The position numbers were made by a program, and so were the translations under genes. From NCBI RefSeq assembly GCF_000004075.3, contig NC_026660.2, positions 24,989,498 to 25,053,497 on the forward strand: a DNA stretch of 64,000 nt, given 5' to 3'. Below are positions 10,779 through 23,205 of the stretch, one piece after another. Position 1 is the stretch's first letter; every line of letters begins with the position of its first letter. Origin of the DNA: Cucumis sativus (lineage: Eukaryota; Streptophyta; Magnoliopsida; Cucurbitales; Cucurbitaceae). Below the pieces are notes generated by a model. It was not told the origin of the DNA and ran no database searches. It saw only the letters and a program-made list of their open reading frames with translations.

Positions 10779-11575
10779 AGTTTCAGATGAAATCAACCTG
10801 CAACAATTCACTATTTTATTCATAGTATAAAAAAAAAATTTGAAATCAAATCACCAGATTAAGGATCTAATCTCATTTTTTGAGTTTAGCATTTAAAACA
10901 GGAATCAAACAAATCTCATCAACTTTTTGTATCTGGTTACACTACAAATTAAAAATCATGACCTTCAAACATATTTAAACACAAATCAAAGTAATATTGC
11001 CTATATCCCTTCACAATCTATTATGTTTAATGCCCTAATTGCTGTCTTAACACTCTCTCAATATTTCAACACCTTCACTGTTCTCATAAACAAGACAAAA
11101 CAAAAAGATCATTCATTAGAAGTACTTCATATACAACAAAAAAAAAAATAGCCCCTCAGTTTCTTTCTAATATTTTCCCTTCAAACCACTGTAAAAGTTT
11201 CTAAATTGATAAAAAAAAAAAATTCATATAAACCAGATTACCCCCCAACTTGTTTCTTTCTTCTTCTCTTCAGTTAAAGCAGGGGGAAATGAGAAGAAAA
11301 AAAAGGCCAAAACATTGCCAAGAAGTGATGTTTTTGCTTATTTTCTACTTGCCCATATAAGTTAAACTTGAAAATTCATCAGAAATGAAAGAACTTTATA
11401 AGAAAAAAATCATACCTTCTTTGCTTGAAATGAAGATTGAGATCCTAAGAAGAAGAGATGATATTTAAAAGAAGGTGATTTCAGTCAAGCGAAAAGAGGG
11501 AGAGAGAAAGAAAGAGGAAATGACTGAAGAATCTCAATCAAAGGTAGAGATTTGATAAGTTATATATACAAAATG
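10779..11575 (-). promoter_or_regulatory. 5'UTR with leader intron and TATA box of DA1-related gene
   Basis: The start exon begins after gttgcag at 10798-10800. Upstream on the minus strand, a donor AAGAAG|gtatga at 11416/11415 ends a purine/pyrimidine-rich leader exon (about 11416-11530). A TATA-like tatatataac lies at about 11557-11568. The leader intron would span about 10798-11415. Its boundaries are inferred from splice motifs only. Confidence 0.5.
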
Positions 11576-14099
11576 AGATCATAAAGAAGCCATAAAACAT
11601 GCACATATGTCCATAAACTCATTGATAAAAAAGGAAACTAGAAAACACAACTATGAAAATTATTTACTTTTAATAATCTCAAGATACAAATATGAAATAC
11701 TTTCGTTACTTATCTAGTACATCTAACCGTATAAAACTACCGGCGGCCAAATAATTTATTAGAAAGAGATGGCTAAGAGTAATAATTTTTTCAATGGAAA
11801 GAGTCTGTTCATGGACTGAGAAACATATTGAAAAGGAGGTGGGGTAATGAAAACTACTTGATTATTTGTATTTTTGTGTCTTTTTTTCAAAAGGGAGGGA
11901 AAAAGGAGGAAATTTGTTAATAAAAGATATCCAATTATGAGATTCCAAAAGCTGAGTTTGCCAATTGAGTTTGGTTTGGCAAAGGACACTCTCACTTACT
12001 ATAATGAAGGTTCCTGGATGATGCCTAAAGCCATACATATGATTTTGTTATTTTCCACAACTTCATTTCATTTGTTTTCTTGTGTTGTGTCTGCATTCTC
12101 TTCCACCAAAATGTGGATGAAGTGATAAAATTTCACTATAAAAACAATATAAGGATTAGAACTTCACCAATAATAACTTCAACCAAGTACTAAGTCATTT
12201 GAACAATGTTTAGGATACCAATTTGAAATTGATTGATAGCTCACTTGGGATTTAGGACATGTGTTAAAAAAATGAGGATAAATATTATTTTAAACCTCCA
12301 TTTTGCTCGTACAATTTACAACTTAATTGTTAAAATAAACAGCTCTTCCTCACCCCCTAATGTTTCTAAAGACTTCAACAATCGACCACTGCCTCCAATA
12401 ATTAACTACTTCGACTACCTTCAAAATTTAGGGAGATCAGTATGTACAAATCTATGAGTTTGTTGGTAGGATTAAGAATTTGACAATTTTGTAAATTATT
12501 AAATGTAAGCATTTTTATAAAGTAAACATTGTTTAAAGTATTTTGCAAACACAACAATTTAAAACCATGAAAAAAGGGACTTGTGAAAATTATACAATGT
12601 TATATGGGTTGGGAGGTCCACATAGCCCAATAGTATTGGGTCAAACAAAAAGCCCAAATAAATCAAAATCTTTAAATTGTTATTTCCTAATTCACCCTCC
12701 TAGGTTAAACCACCAATTATTTCCAAATTCACTCAAATTTCAAAATCAATTCCTTCAACTCTAGAAATTACTAGAATCTTTTTTCTTCTCTCTTCAACAT
12801 TACGCAACTAAAGAATAAATGTAGATGAAAACTGATATATTATGTACTAAAGTATCGTACATACATCTATGTACTTTAAATTACATTTTTTTACTCCAAA
12901 TTAACTATTCAAAGAAACCTTTTACACTTGTCTTGAACATTTTCTTTAATAGCAATCCAGGTAAGGGAAAACTCAACACCACAAATGTGGATTATCATAC
13001 AAAATTATACATATGAAGTGATACACACGAATGAATTTAAAATGTTTGTGAGGATGTATATAAAATGTTGCAATACATTCATATAATTACTTTTTTTTAA
13101 AAAAAAACATAAATATCCCAGAAAGAAATCAAGTCTTTTATATGGATTATTTATGTGTTTAGTTTCCTTTTCTAATACAATTGAATTAGAAAATTTTGAG
13201 TTGGAATCCTCTTCAACCCTAAAATATTTTTATAATTTTTTTTTTTTGTAAAAGAGTTAAAAGGATTCGAATAACATACATCTTGATCGTTAATACATTT
13301 ACACATCGACTATGCTCACTTTAATATCTATAATGTTAAGTTCAGTTGACCATCTACTCATATTCAAATTTTATCCCCACTATTTAAAAAGGAAAACATG
13401 GGAGGAAGAAAAAAAGATAACATTATAAAATAAAAATGTATTGAATATGATTATCTTCGTCAAAAAATATAGAAAAATAAGGAAGGGGTAGTTTTAAAAA
13501 ATATCTACAAAATAGACCATATTTGCAATTTTTTCATAGAGTTGTATTTGAAATTCTAATAGATGAATAATGTTTATAATGTCAAATAACATAGAAGAAA
13601 AAACCACTTTAAAATTTATTTTTAGCACAGTCTGTTGAGATCATATCATTTATGACTATTTCCGATGTAAATTATATATATATAAAAATGCATTATAATG
13701 TTTGAGATAAATATAAATAGAAAGGAGATGATTATTAGAAGAAAAAAAAAAGGTCATTGAATGGGTTGATGATAAATGAAAAGTAATTTTTGCAACTTAA
13801 TACGTAGAGTTTGGAGTGTTACAAAAAAAAACGTGTTGTAGAAGTAAGTTATTGTGTATTTAGTTATTTATGATTAGAATTGTGGCATTGAAGAAATATA
13901 TAAAATCGAAAATAGGAAGAAAATGAACAAAAAATAGAGGGAAATTAGAGTGAATATGGTTTGATGGAAAAATAAAAAATGAGAAGGTTTTGTTTGTATG
14001 TTAAATCTCATTTATAATGGAGTGTATTTCATAAAGACAAAATTGAAAAGTTTGTGTTATTTAATTTACTTAGAAGAAAAAAAAGGGCATTGGTTAGGA

Positions 14100-14345
14100 C
14101 AGACTGTCACCTGTGGGTTAGGAACACGTGGCAGGGAGGAAAAGAAGAGCCAATCCATTTTGGACCACGGTCACCACGTGGACACGGGGCCCACATAGTG
14201 CCGGCAATGCCCAGGTGGAAGATATATATGTGTATCATCACTCCTGGACCACATCATCATCTCAAAGGGAAATAAGTAGTGGTCGTTTTCCTCCACGTGG
14301 GCCCACATTTAAAAGGCCAGCCAGCCACCCAGGCCCAACTTTCTC
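14100..14345. promoter_or_regulatory. GC-rich island with three G-boxes
   Basis: Within an otherwise very AT-rich desert, CACGTG occurs at 14125-14130, 14175-14180 and 14294-14299, each continued by GG (ACGTGG, an ABRE-like core). GGGCCC occurs at 14185-14192 and again just after the third G-box. A TGACAG motif (a TALE homeodomain core) lies on the minus strand near 14103-14110. G-boxes bind bZIP and bHLH factors such as ABF, HY5 and PIF. No start codon or gene follows convincingly; the open frame crossing it is low-complexity. It may be an enhancer or the promoter of a non-coding transcript. Confidence 0.35.
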
Positions 14346-17300
14346 TACCTTCGAATATTATACCACTCCCCCCCTCTTCCCACTTTTCCACCTTTTCTTT
14401 CCATATATTATATTCCCTTTTTTTTCTTCTTCTTTTTATATATTTCACAATATCAACCTATATATACCCTTTTCAATTCTCTCAAATATGTATTTTAATA
14501 TTTCAATATATATATCATTAATTCTCGTCTCCATGAACAAACAAATTTGATCAACTTTTTTAAAATGGAGTGATCAATTAGTTTGTTAGCATCGTCATTT
14601 TTTTTTTTTTGTGAGGCTTCATAAATCTCTATTCTTTCTCGTTATTGTCCTCATTAGAGAAAAATACACGCAAAAATCAAGCGTTGTCATTGTCATATAT
14701 GAAAACAAATCAAAGATCTAGAGATAAGAGAGGAAGAAATAGAATGATAGGTGTGATTAGAAATGAAGAAAAATAAATACTAAAAGAATATAAAATCTTA
14801 ATTGTTTTTTTTTTAATTTTAAATACAGTAATTATATTCAAAATAATCAATTAAATATATAATAACAATTTTAAGAAAATTACAAATACAAACATTATAA
14901 TTATTTTTTGTGGAAGGGATGAAAGTACATTTTGAGGGATGTTTGAGTTGAATAACATTATTTGTGTATTGAAGTGTAAGAGAGTTTGGAAATAAGAAAA
15001 TAAAAGATATATATTATGTATAGAAAACATGTCCGAGAATTTTGGTCCCCATGTTAATGTAATAGTATGAAGAAAGTGACTGAGGGTGAGAAGGACATGG
15101 AGGCCTCTTCATTTCCCTCACAAATTCCAATACAAAACACAATTCACTATCATTTCACATTCTTCCTATTATACTTCTTTTTCCCTCCAAATTCCCAATT
15201 ATTAACAAAATCTTACCCTTCTATGATTCCATTCTCACACATTACTATTCTTTTCGATTTATGTCTAACCTATCTATTCCATCTTCTACAATCTTAATAT
15301 TGGATTGAGACAATATATTATAATAATATCTTCATTACCGATTAAGGTCGATTTCAAATCTTTTATGAATTGAATTTCTTTTTTCTTTGCATGAAATTCC
15401 GTTCATAAACAAAAATAAACCATATCATAACAAAATTTATAATGGCAATAACCACAAACAAAGACCTTTAGAACTAATGATAAGTAGTTCACACATGCAT
15501 AAACTTATCTAATTAATAAATTAATTTTCTTTTAATTTGGAAAAGAGTAAAAGAATATTCATGATGCTCACATCCTATATACCTAAGATACTCTTCAACT
15601 AATAATGCAGATTTTTTTTTTTACCAAGTCATCAATCAAACAATCCACATTTGTGTTGACTGGGCTATATATATACTTTTATTAGTACACCTAATGCAAT
15701 GTCATATTTTTATAAATTAGTTTAGAAATTTCATCTGCTAGGACTCAAGATGGTGACATCAAAATACATTTCTTAATTATCTTCTGCACATACTTTTCCT
15801 TTATCTAAATTGACACTCAAACTTTTCATTTTATTTTGTTTATATATTCACATAATACACAACAAGACAAATTAACCAATTTTTTTTATTAATTGAATCA
15901 AAAGCTCATTTGATATGGTAGTATATTAGATGAAGAAGGTCACTTGTTCAAATTTTTGTAATAGCATATACTAAACTTTTCTTTATTTATTAACCAAGTT
16001 AATAGGTTTATTGGTGTTTATATATACTCGAGTTGAAAATTTTAATCTATATAAGTTGTATTTGAAATTTGTAAATATAAAAAGAAAAGGATAAAATAGT
16101 ATATTAAAGGAATTTTGTAAGTTTTGTTTCAAAAAGGAAATACTCGTACTATATACTAAAGTAAATTCGACTTTCCAATTTATACAAACTTAAACATATG
16201 GTCAAAATGTTAAATATATACATTATAAAATAATGGGTTTGCACACGAATTCAAAACTTTGATTTGTAACGTATTTAATTTAATTATAAGGCATTGTCCT
16301 ACGCATTTTTGGACCACATGGTAGAAATTAAAGGAATAAATAATAATGACATTTTCTTTTTCTCTCTTGGTTGTGGAGCCAAAACGTTTTGTGTATATAT
16401 ATATATATTATTGACCTTGGATACACCTTTTTTAAGTATTGCATTCACACTTGGTAACTATTATTTGAAAATAAAATGTTTCACAAAATGATTTTGAAAA
16501 AAAGATTGATCTAATTGCATGGAAATTTTATATATCGATATGCCAAAATACATTTTACAATTTTGTTTGTTATATATGTTTTCATATTCTGTATTGTTTT
16601 GACTATTAAATAACCTTGTAATTATACTTTTATATTCTTTTTTAAAAAATAATATTATTTGGTAGAAAAAAAAATTACTGAAAAATATTTATAAAGTATA
16701 AACAAATTTGAAATCTATAATTGTTTGTTATTTAATCTTAGTTCATTTTCTTTATATTAATTTTAAAAAGACGAGAGAGGAGAGAATAAAATTGAAGCAA
16801 ATAGTGAGGAGGTTGCTTAGTAGAGGATCCATATGGTTAGGTTATTTAAAGGTTTATAAAGTGGTAGTTATAGCATAACCATCATTAGGTAAGCCTCACT
16901 GTTTCTTCCCCCAGAAAGATAAACATTTGATTGTTTTGTTCATTTCATATCCAAACAAGCAATTTCAATTTTTGTCTTTCTTTCCGGTTGCATTTATTTC
17001 ATTAATATGTGTCATCATTTCAAACCCCTTCCCTCATTACCATCACTTTTATGTATTTGATTTAATTAACTCTAACTAACACATATATATATAATTTAAT
17101 TAAGCTCAATGCCAAAGATTATCTACTTTTCCAAACTTTATAATAATATGTGTGTCTTCCATTGGCTATTGACATGTGGCATGTGATTTTATATACATAT
17201 ATTAATAATCACTTGATTAACTCACATAATATTCTATTTAAAAATCTATTTGACTAAGATATAAAACAAACAAATCTCTTTTGTTTTCTTCTTCTTTTTT

Positions 17301-19384
17301 CTCATTTTCTGTCTCTTAATATGTCTACCTATGCTAGCAAACATATATAATCTTTTTAAAAACCCAAACCATACAGTTCACTATAATAATCTTAATCTCT
17401 CTCTTGGAAATTAAAATTCATTTTAACCTTCACTAAAACCAACAAACCCATCCAGTTAAACACTAATTTAATTTAATTAGGAGATTACTGTTCGGTAACC
17501 AAAAATCAGATTATATGCTCAAATTTTTATTCATAAAATATATAACCAAACAAATTCATAAAATTTAAGTAGAGAAAGAAACGATTAGATTAAACAAAAA
17601 CTATTTAAACCCAATTTTATTTTTTTCTTAACAAAAAATCCGTTTATTTAAAACAAGGCCATGGATAAAAGGGTTTCCATGTTTAAATTAAAATACACTT
17701 ACATTTCTTGAATTTTTTAAAGAAAATTTTTATTTATTGAAAGTTGTCATTTAAGGACATAATATCTAAAGCCTTGCAAAGGAAACTTTGTGTTAAGTAC
17801 AATTTTAGAATGATATCTATCATCTTTTAGTTAAGGATATTTAGCTTAATCAATGGAGTAGTGTTTAGTTGATACAATACTTTGTTTGTATGGCTTATAT
17901 TAACTTACACAAACTAAAGTTTAAACAATCGATTTAATTAATTACTAATAAATAAATCGAGTTTTCTTGATATGCCTTTCCATCATTTTTTTTTATGTAT
18001 TTATTGACTCCACTCTCTATTGAACCTTCCTCTAAATATATATTGCAAAGTCTATAACAACAAATGCAATTTATTACCACCACCCTCCAGTCAAACTTAA
18101 ACTAGTGTCTGTTGCTATTATTTAGAAAATAAGTGTAATAATGCTATTATTTAGTGAGTTAACTATTGTTTTGTTTATGTGACATTTAGCTTAACTAGTC
18201 ATCATTATATGTATACACAGGAAATCCAAAATTGGATATAAACAAAGAATTGTTACATAGATTGCCATGAGTAGCTTTTAAATAATCACAAGCTACTTTT
18301 TGTTTTACTACAACAATATGATTATTATTATGAAATGATATATTTGATATTAAACATCTAACCTCTATGAATAAATAGAGATCATGCCCAAATACAACTT
18401 AATTAAACTTACTTTGCCAGAGAAATCATCAGTCTCGCTCAACCCTTCACTAAAACAAAGTAATTAAATATTTGAATATATAGGGTTGTAATAAACTCCC
18501 ATTAGTTATTATTATTATTTAAAAATTTATTGACGTTAACTTATCATATAGGCAACAACCTGGAGATTTAAATGTAGTGATTGACTAGTGAATGGCTACC
18601 ATCAATTAGTTTTTCCAAATAATGCACATATAATATATATATTTATATTATGTATATAAATATTGTAATTGGTAGATAAATGTCAAAATACTTGGTTACA
18701 ATTAAGGACGTGATTTTGTTATATTTGTGTTGTTGAATAATATTGGTTCCTCGTACCTCAATCAAATTTTGTATACAAACTTCACATCTTTTCTAATCAT
18801 CATCTTCATTTCTTTTATTATCTCTCTCAAAATTGAATATTTGTTTCTCTCCACCCAAACATTTTACTAAAAAAAAAAATCTTCCACTTGTCACCAACTT
18901 CCCCACACAAAATATCATTATATAATTAAAAGCTTATATTAATTATTACATATCGCCTTTCATTTTAATCATTCATTTTATCTACCAATCTCTTCCTCAA
19001 CCAACACAATTTATTTTCTTTCATATCCTCTTCACAACCAATCTTTTCTATACCTACTTTAATTTACATTCTTTAAGCATTCTTCGTTTTTCAAATTTAA
19101 ATTTGTACTATATTTGGCATTATTATTTCTTTTTTAAGATTAAAACTCTAAATTGTTTTTTTTTATAAAATACAAAAATGGGAGGAAAATGGAGAAAAAT
19201 GAGCCTACCATATCACAATCTAACTTCCAATAACAACAATAACAACTACCCATATATAAAAACATCAAAATTTCAAATTAATATTATTTTTAGATAATAA
19301 TTAATAAAGTGAGCCGAAAAAGGGAAAAGAAAAACCGTAAGCAACCGACCGAGATTAGAGATGGCAATAAAATAAGCCAATAAA

Positions 19385-19605
19385 TGACATACACACGTGC
19401 GTACCGACTTTGCACGTGATGTGGAGTATGAAAAATTTTCACTTTTTTGTTTTAAATAATAATAATAATAATAATTAGGTTTCTTTTTTGAAAGCATAAT
19501 GAAATTAGGTATTGGCAAATGATGAGGTGTAACTTTCAAGCGTGTGAAGGGAGGGTGGGATTCACGTGAAGGCCCTACCCCAAAGACTTCACACGTGAGA
19601 TTCCA
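19385..19605. promoter_or_regulatory. Cluster of four G-boxes
   Basis: CACGTG occurs at 19394-19399, 19413-19418, 19563-19568 and 19592-19597, four palindromes in about 200 bp, again in a locally GC-richer patch. The (AAT)n tract and a 'ggccctaccc' block lie between the pairs. At this base composition one would expect only a handful of CACGTG in the whole window, so the density is notable. It lies about 3.4 kb upstream of the SAW leader. Function is unknown. Confidence 0.35.
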
Positions 19606-21291
19606 AAGGTTGGGCTGTCAATCATCAATTCGGTTTTTGCAGTTGCTTCTAATTTTTTCTTATCTTAAAATAATAATAATAATAAATCTCCTTTTTCAAA
19701 ATTTTAGTATAAGCATTCTATAAAAATCTTACGTCATTTCCTTTCTAAGGAAATAATTAATCTTATTCCATTTCCATTGCCATTTCAAAGAATAAAAACC
19801 AAAGGGCATATGGAAACCATCAATTTGAAGAAATTTTCAATTACTGTGAAATTAAAGAAATTATCATGTATTAATTAATGTTTACATTAAGTAATTAAAT
19901 TATTTCTACGTAATTAGCATCTGAAAGTTTCCACCATCCTACCCATCTTCTCAGAAAAATATATATATTAAAATCTTATTTGAATCATTTTTTTAAATTT
20001 TTTAAAAACTTATCTATGTTTTGTTTCTCCTTTCTATTTTTATATTTCTCTTAACAAACAGTAGAATTTGGCTTAAATTTTGATTTTTTCAAAAATAAAT
20101 AACAAGACAAAGAAACTAGGATGATGTGATAGTGTTTATAAATTCAAATTTCAAGAACAAAAACACAAAATCAATTAGTTATCAAATTAAGCCAAAAAAT
20201 ACTAGAAATTAATAGAAAACATAATGAGACTAGCAGTAATGCTACTTTTTTCCTTAATAATTAGAATTATACTCTAACCCATCATCTTAAACTTTGAGTT
20301 GTCTAGTACATTCAAATTCTATTAAATAATTACTAGCCTAATTGGAATAACTTGTGAAAAAAAAGACTAACAATGTTCCCTAAATATCTTAATTGATTGT
20401 ACATAACTAATTTGGGGGCCATCATATTTGATATTAATGATGAACACAAATATAGGAGTTATTATTTATTTGAATCAATGAATGAAAAACTAAAGTTTAC
20501 TATAGTTAAGCCCTTTAGATGTAGAAGCATATATAGGTAAGAAGAAATAAATGTAAACAAAGGATGTACCACATCAAAAAGGGTGAAGGCATCTCATCTC
20601 AAAACCCTAAAAAAGGGCACTTATATGTTTGCTTTTGGACCACACATACATGTCAAACCAAACCCAATCTTTGTATTAATCCTAACATATATATATATAT
20701 ATATCATATGCCCTCGTGCTAATACTTTTATTTTTCATCCACTCAAATGTAGCTCAATTATATAAGATATTTTTCATATATATTAAAAGAACATTAGTAA
20801 CTCGAAATTGTTGAAATTAAGCAGGTATGAAATTCAAAATAAAAGTAAAAATAAAATGGATTTTTCCAACTATTTCATTTTCCAAAATAATAAATAGCAA
20901 TGTTCAAATGAGGTAGGTTTTCTTTTTTGCTTACTAATTATTTATTTTTATTTTATGGTGAGGTGATACTTGTCAGTTTAGTTCACTTCTATTTCTACCA
21001 ATATTTTACTAGGCTTCCTAAAGATATTAGATATTAATATGTAAGACTGTGTAGCAAAAGACCAAAACACCCCTATCAAGAAGAATTGGGTTAGATGAAA
21101 AATGAAGGTGTTGAGAAGGGTATAATGGTAATTGAGGAGGAGCTAAATTGTAATTGGAGGTTTAAGGGCTTTGGGATGAGTATGTGTTGTCCCCATCTTT
21201 TATTATATTCGGTTCCCAAAAGAGGTTTGCTAAAATGACCATCACGGGTCCAATTTTAAAGTGGTATTCTTCCGTAATTCTAAATAAATAT

Positions 21292-21293
<2 letters not shown>

Positions 21294-21342
<49 letters not shown>
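21294..21342. repeat. (AT)n microsatellite
   Basis: An uninterrupted run of about 24 AT dinucleotides. Shorter AT runs occur elsewhere (for example 20689-20702, 24384-24404, 29472-29486). Confidence 0.95.
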
Positions 21343-21802
21343 CGAAATAGAATTTTAAATTTAAATCATATTTTCCCACCCAAGTTTTTTACATTTTTCA
21401 TTTTCAATCATTGTACTTTTAAATTTTGGTCCCAAAATCATTTTTCTTCTTCTTTATAAAGGGCAAGGCAAAGGAAAAATTAAATAAAAAAACTCAATAA
21501 ATTAAGTATTGTGAACCAAGTTAACTCGTTTTTTGTTTCCATGTTTTTAATTTTGTTAATGGTTTATTTTGCTTGTTAGGGTTAAATGTATTATGTGAAG
21601 CAAGGAAGGATGCTCAAACATCAATCTAGAAACTAATCAACCAAAATCAAGTTAGTTTAAAGAGATTTCATACTACACTATACAATACCAATGGTCAATA
21701 CTTTGAAAAAGTTGAAAGTTTATATATGTGAATTGATTGATGCCAATTTGACATATACACCCATAATTTCAAACATATCAATTAGTACTCGCGCTATCTT
21801 AA

Positions 21803-21939
21803 AAATGTTTATACTACATACAATAGTAAAATTTTATAACAAAGGTTAAATGTGTATTCATATGTTTATGTTAAATGTTTATACTACCTACAATAGCAAA
21901 ATTTTATAACAAAGGTTAAATGTGTATTCATATGTTTAT
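21803..21939. repeat. 70-bp tandem duplication
   Basis: Two adjacent copies with a period of 70 bp. Both contain 'atgtttatactac', 'ttttataacaaaggttaaat' and 'gtgtattcatatgtttat', and they differ at only a few positions (for example cata/ccta and agta/agca). No coding potential is seen. It looks like a local duplication of intergenic DNA. Confidence 0.9.
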
Positions 21940-22561
21940 AACATAAACATAACTTAATTGATGTACAATATATAATATAAATCAAAAGGTATAAAGTTAA
22001 AATCCCTCGTGTCACATGGGATTATAAATGAACTAAAAAATAGATTAGTATACCTAATTTAATACATACATGCATAAACTCATAAGTAGTTTTTGATTAT
22101 GAGTTGAACTTACTTTAAAGAAAATAACCGGCTAATGATAGTATTAACTTAACATTGAATCAGGGCTTATTTAGCTTGCTAATTAAGATGCAGTCTTGAT
22201 CTTACAACAGAATAAAGATAATCAAGGGTAAAATGTTTAAGAAAATGGGAGAAGTTATCCTTAACATAATTAACATTTTATTTTTTCAATGAAATTAGAA
22301 TTTTGATTCTTATCTCTGTAGCTATTGCAAAAATTAATCTAAATATAAAAAAGAGTTTCCAGAGAAATGGTCAAAAATAGAAAAAAGAAAATCCAAATTA
22401 AACAAATTATCAATGGACTATCAATTTTTTCTTCCCAAATGAATATGTTGCTTGAGGTATAATGAAAAGAAAAGGAGGGAAAAAAAAGAGTAAGACAAAG
22501 AAATAAATGAAACAAATAATTATTGATGTCATTAAATAGAAAATACATTGGAAAGTGTGCT

Positions 22562-22589
22562 CACACACACACACTCTCTCTCTCTCTCA
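22562..22589. repeat. Compound CA/CT microsatellite
   Basis: A run of CA dinucleotides passes directly into a CT run, about 230 bp upstream of the (GA)17 tract of the SAW gene. Confidence 0.9.
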
Positions 22590-22790
22590 GAAAAAAAGAA
22601 AAGGAATGTTAAAACATTACAAATTTTTATTACATTTTTTCTCTTTCCTGAAAATAAAATAAACAAACAAATTCAAATGAGACAAATGGAGCAGGAAAAT
22701 TAATAAATAAATAAAAAAGAAAAAAAAGGGAAGATGTAAAAAGAAAGAAGGAAATGAAGAAGAACAGCAACCCTCTTTTTTTTTTTTGTC

Positions 22791-22795
<5 letters not shown>

Positions 22796-22829
<34 letters not shown>
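22796..22829 (+). repeat. (GA)17 tract in SAW leader/promoter
   Basis: Seventeen perfect GA units about 160 bp before the putative 5'UTR intron donor of the SAW gene. GA repeats are binding sites for BASIC PENTACYSTEINE (GAGA-binding) proteins, which regulate several plant homeobox genes, so this could be a functional GAGA element as well as a microsatellite. The motif is seen; the regulation is inferred. Confidence 0.6.
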
Positions 22830-22833
<4 letters not shown>

Positions 22834-23205
22834 CAGTGAGTTCTTCCTTCTTCTTCTTCCTCAATTCTTCCCCTAATTTTATTCTCTCTCTCTTTTTTCT
22901 CAATAACCAAAACAAAAAGAAAAAAGAAAATCCAATTAATTCTCTTACAACTTTGTCTCTTTTTCCTCTACACTCTTCCCAATCCAGCAGGTACTCAACT
23001 CATCTCTCTTTTTTTTTTTCTTTTTTTTTGTTGTTGTTCTTGTAATTTATGAATTATTCAAATTTGAATTTGTTTTTTGGTTCAGTTTTCAGGTGTGGGA
23101 TTATTAGTTAATATTATTGTTATGTGAAGTTCTTGAATCCGATGAAGAAGAAGAACAATAATTTTAATAGAAGAAGAATTATTATTATTGTTGTTATTAT
23201 GTGAT
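22830..23205 (+). promoter_or_regulatory. SAW gene leader: 5'UTR intron and uORFs
   Basis: A pyrimidine-rich leader contains a donor-like AGCAG|gtactc at 22991 and an acceptor ggttcagttttcag ending at 23092, suggesting a 102-bp leader intron. After it come a minimal start-stop (ATGTGA at 23122-23127) and a 20-codon uORF from 23142 whose TGA (23202-23204) is one base before the main ATG at 23206. The last codon of that uORF is itself an ATG followed by the same TGA. Such uORFs usually depress translation of the main frame. Confidence 0.55.

Larger units (their letters stand above)
11576..22790. other. Gene-free region of about 11 kb upstream of the SAW homeobox gene
   Basis: Very AT-rich, with no open frame bearing a recognisable domain on either strand and no tRNA, rRNA or plant microRNA sequence that I recognise. 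Exceptions to the AT background are the two GC-richer G-box clusters at 14.1-14.35 kb and 19.37-19.6 kb. Repeats include (AT)n at 21.3 kb, a 70-bp tandem duplication at 21.8 kb, (AAT)n near 19.46 kb and 19.67 kb, and CA/CT tracts at 22.56 kb. Because the next gene is a developmental homeobox gene, part of this may be distal regulatory DNA, but that is inference. Confidence 0.5.

Noticed and set aside
14128..14550. 140-codon plus-strand open frame
   Set aside because: It runs through the G-box island and then into low-complexity Phe/Ile/Ser-rich AT sequence. It has no domain, and composition changes abruptly along it.
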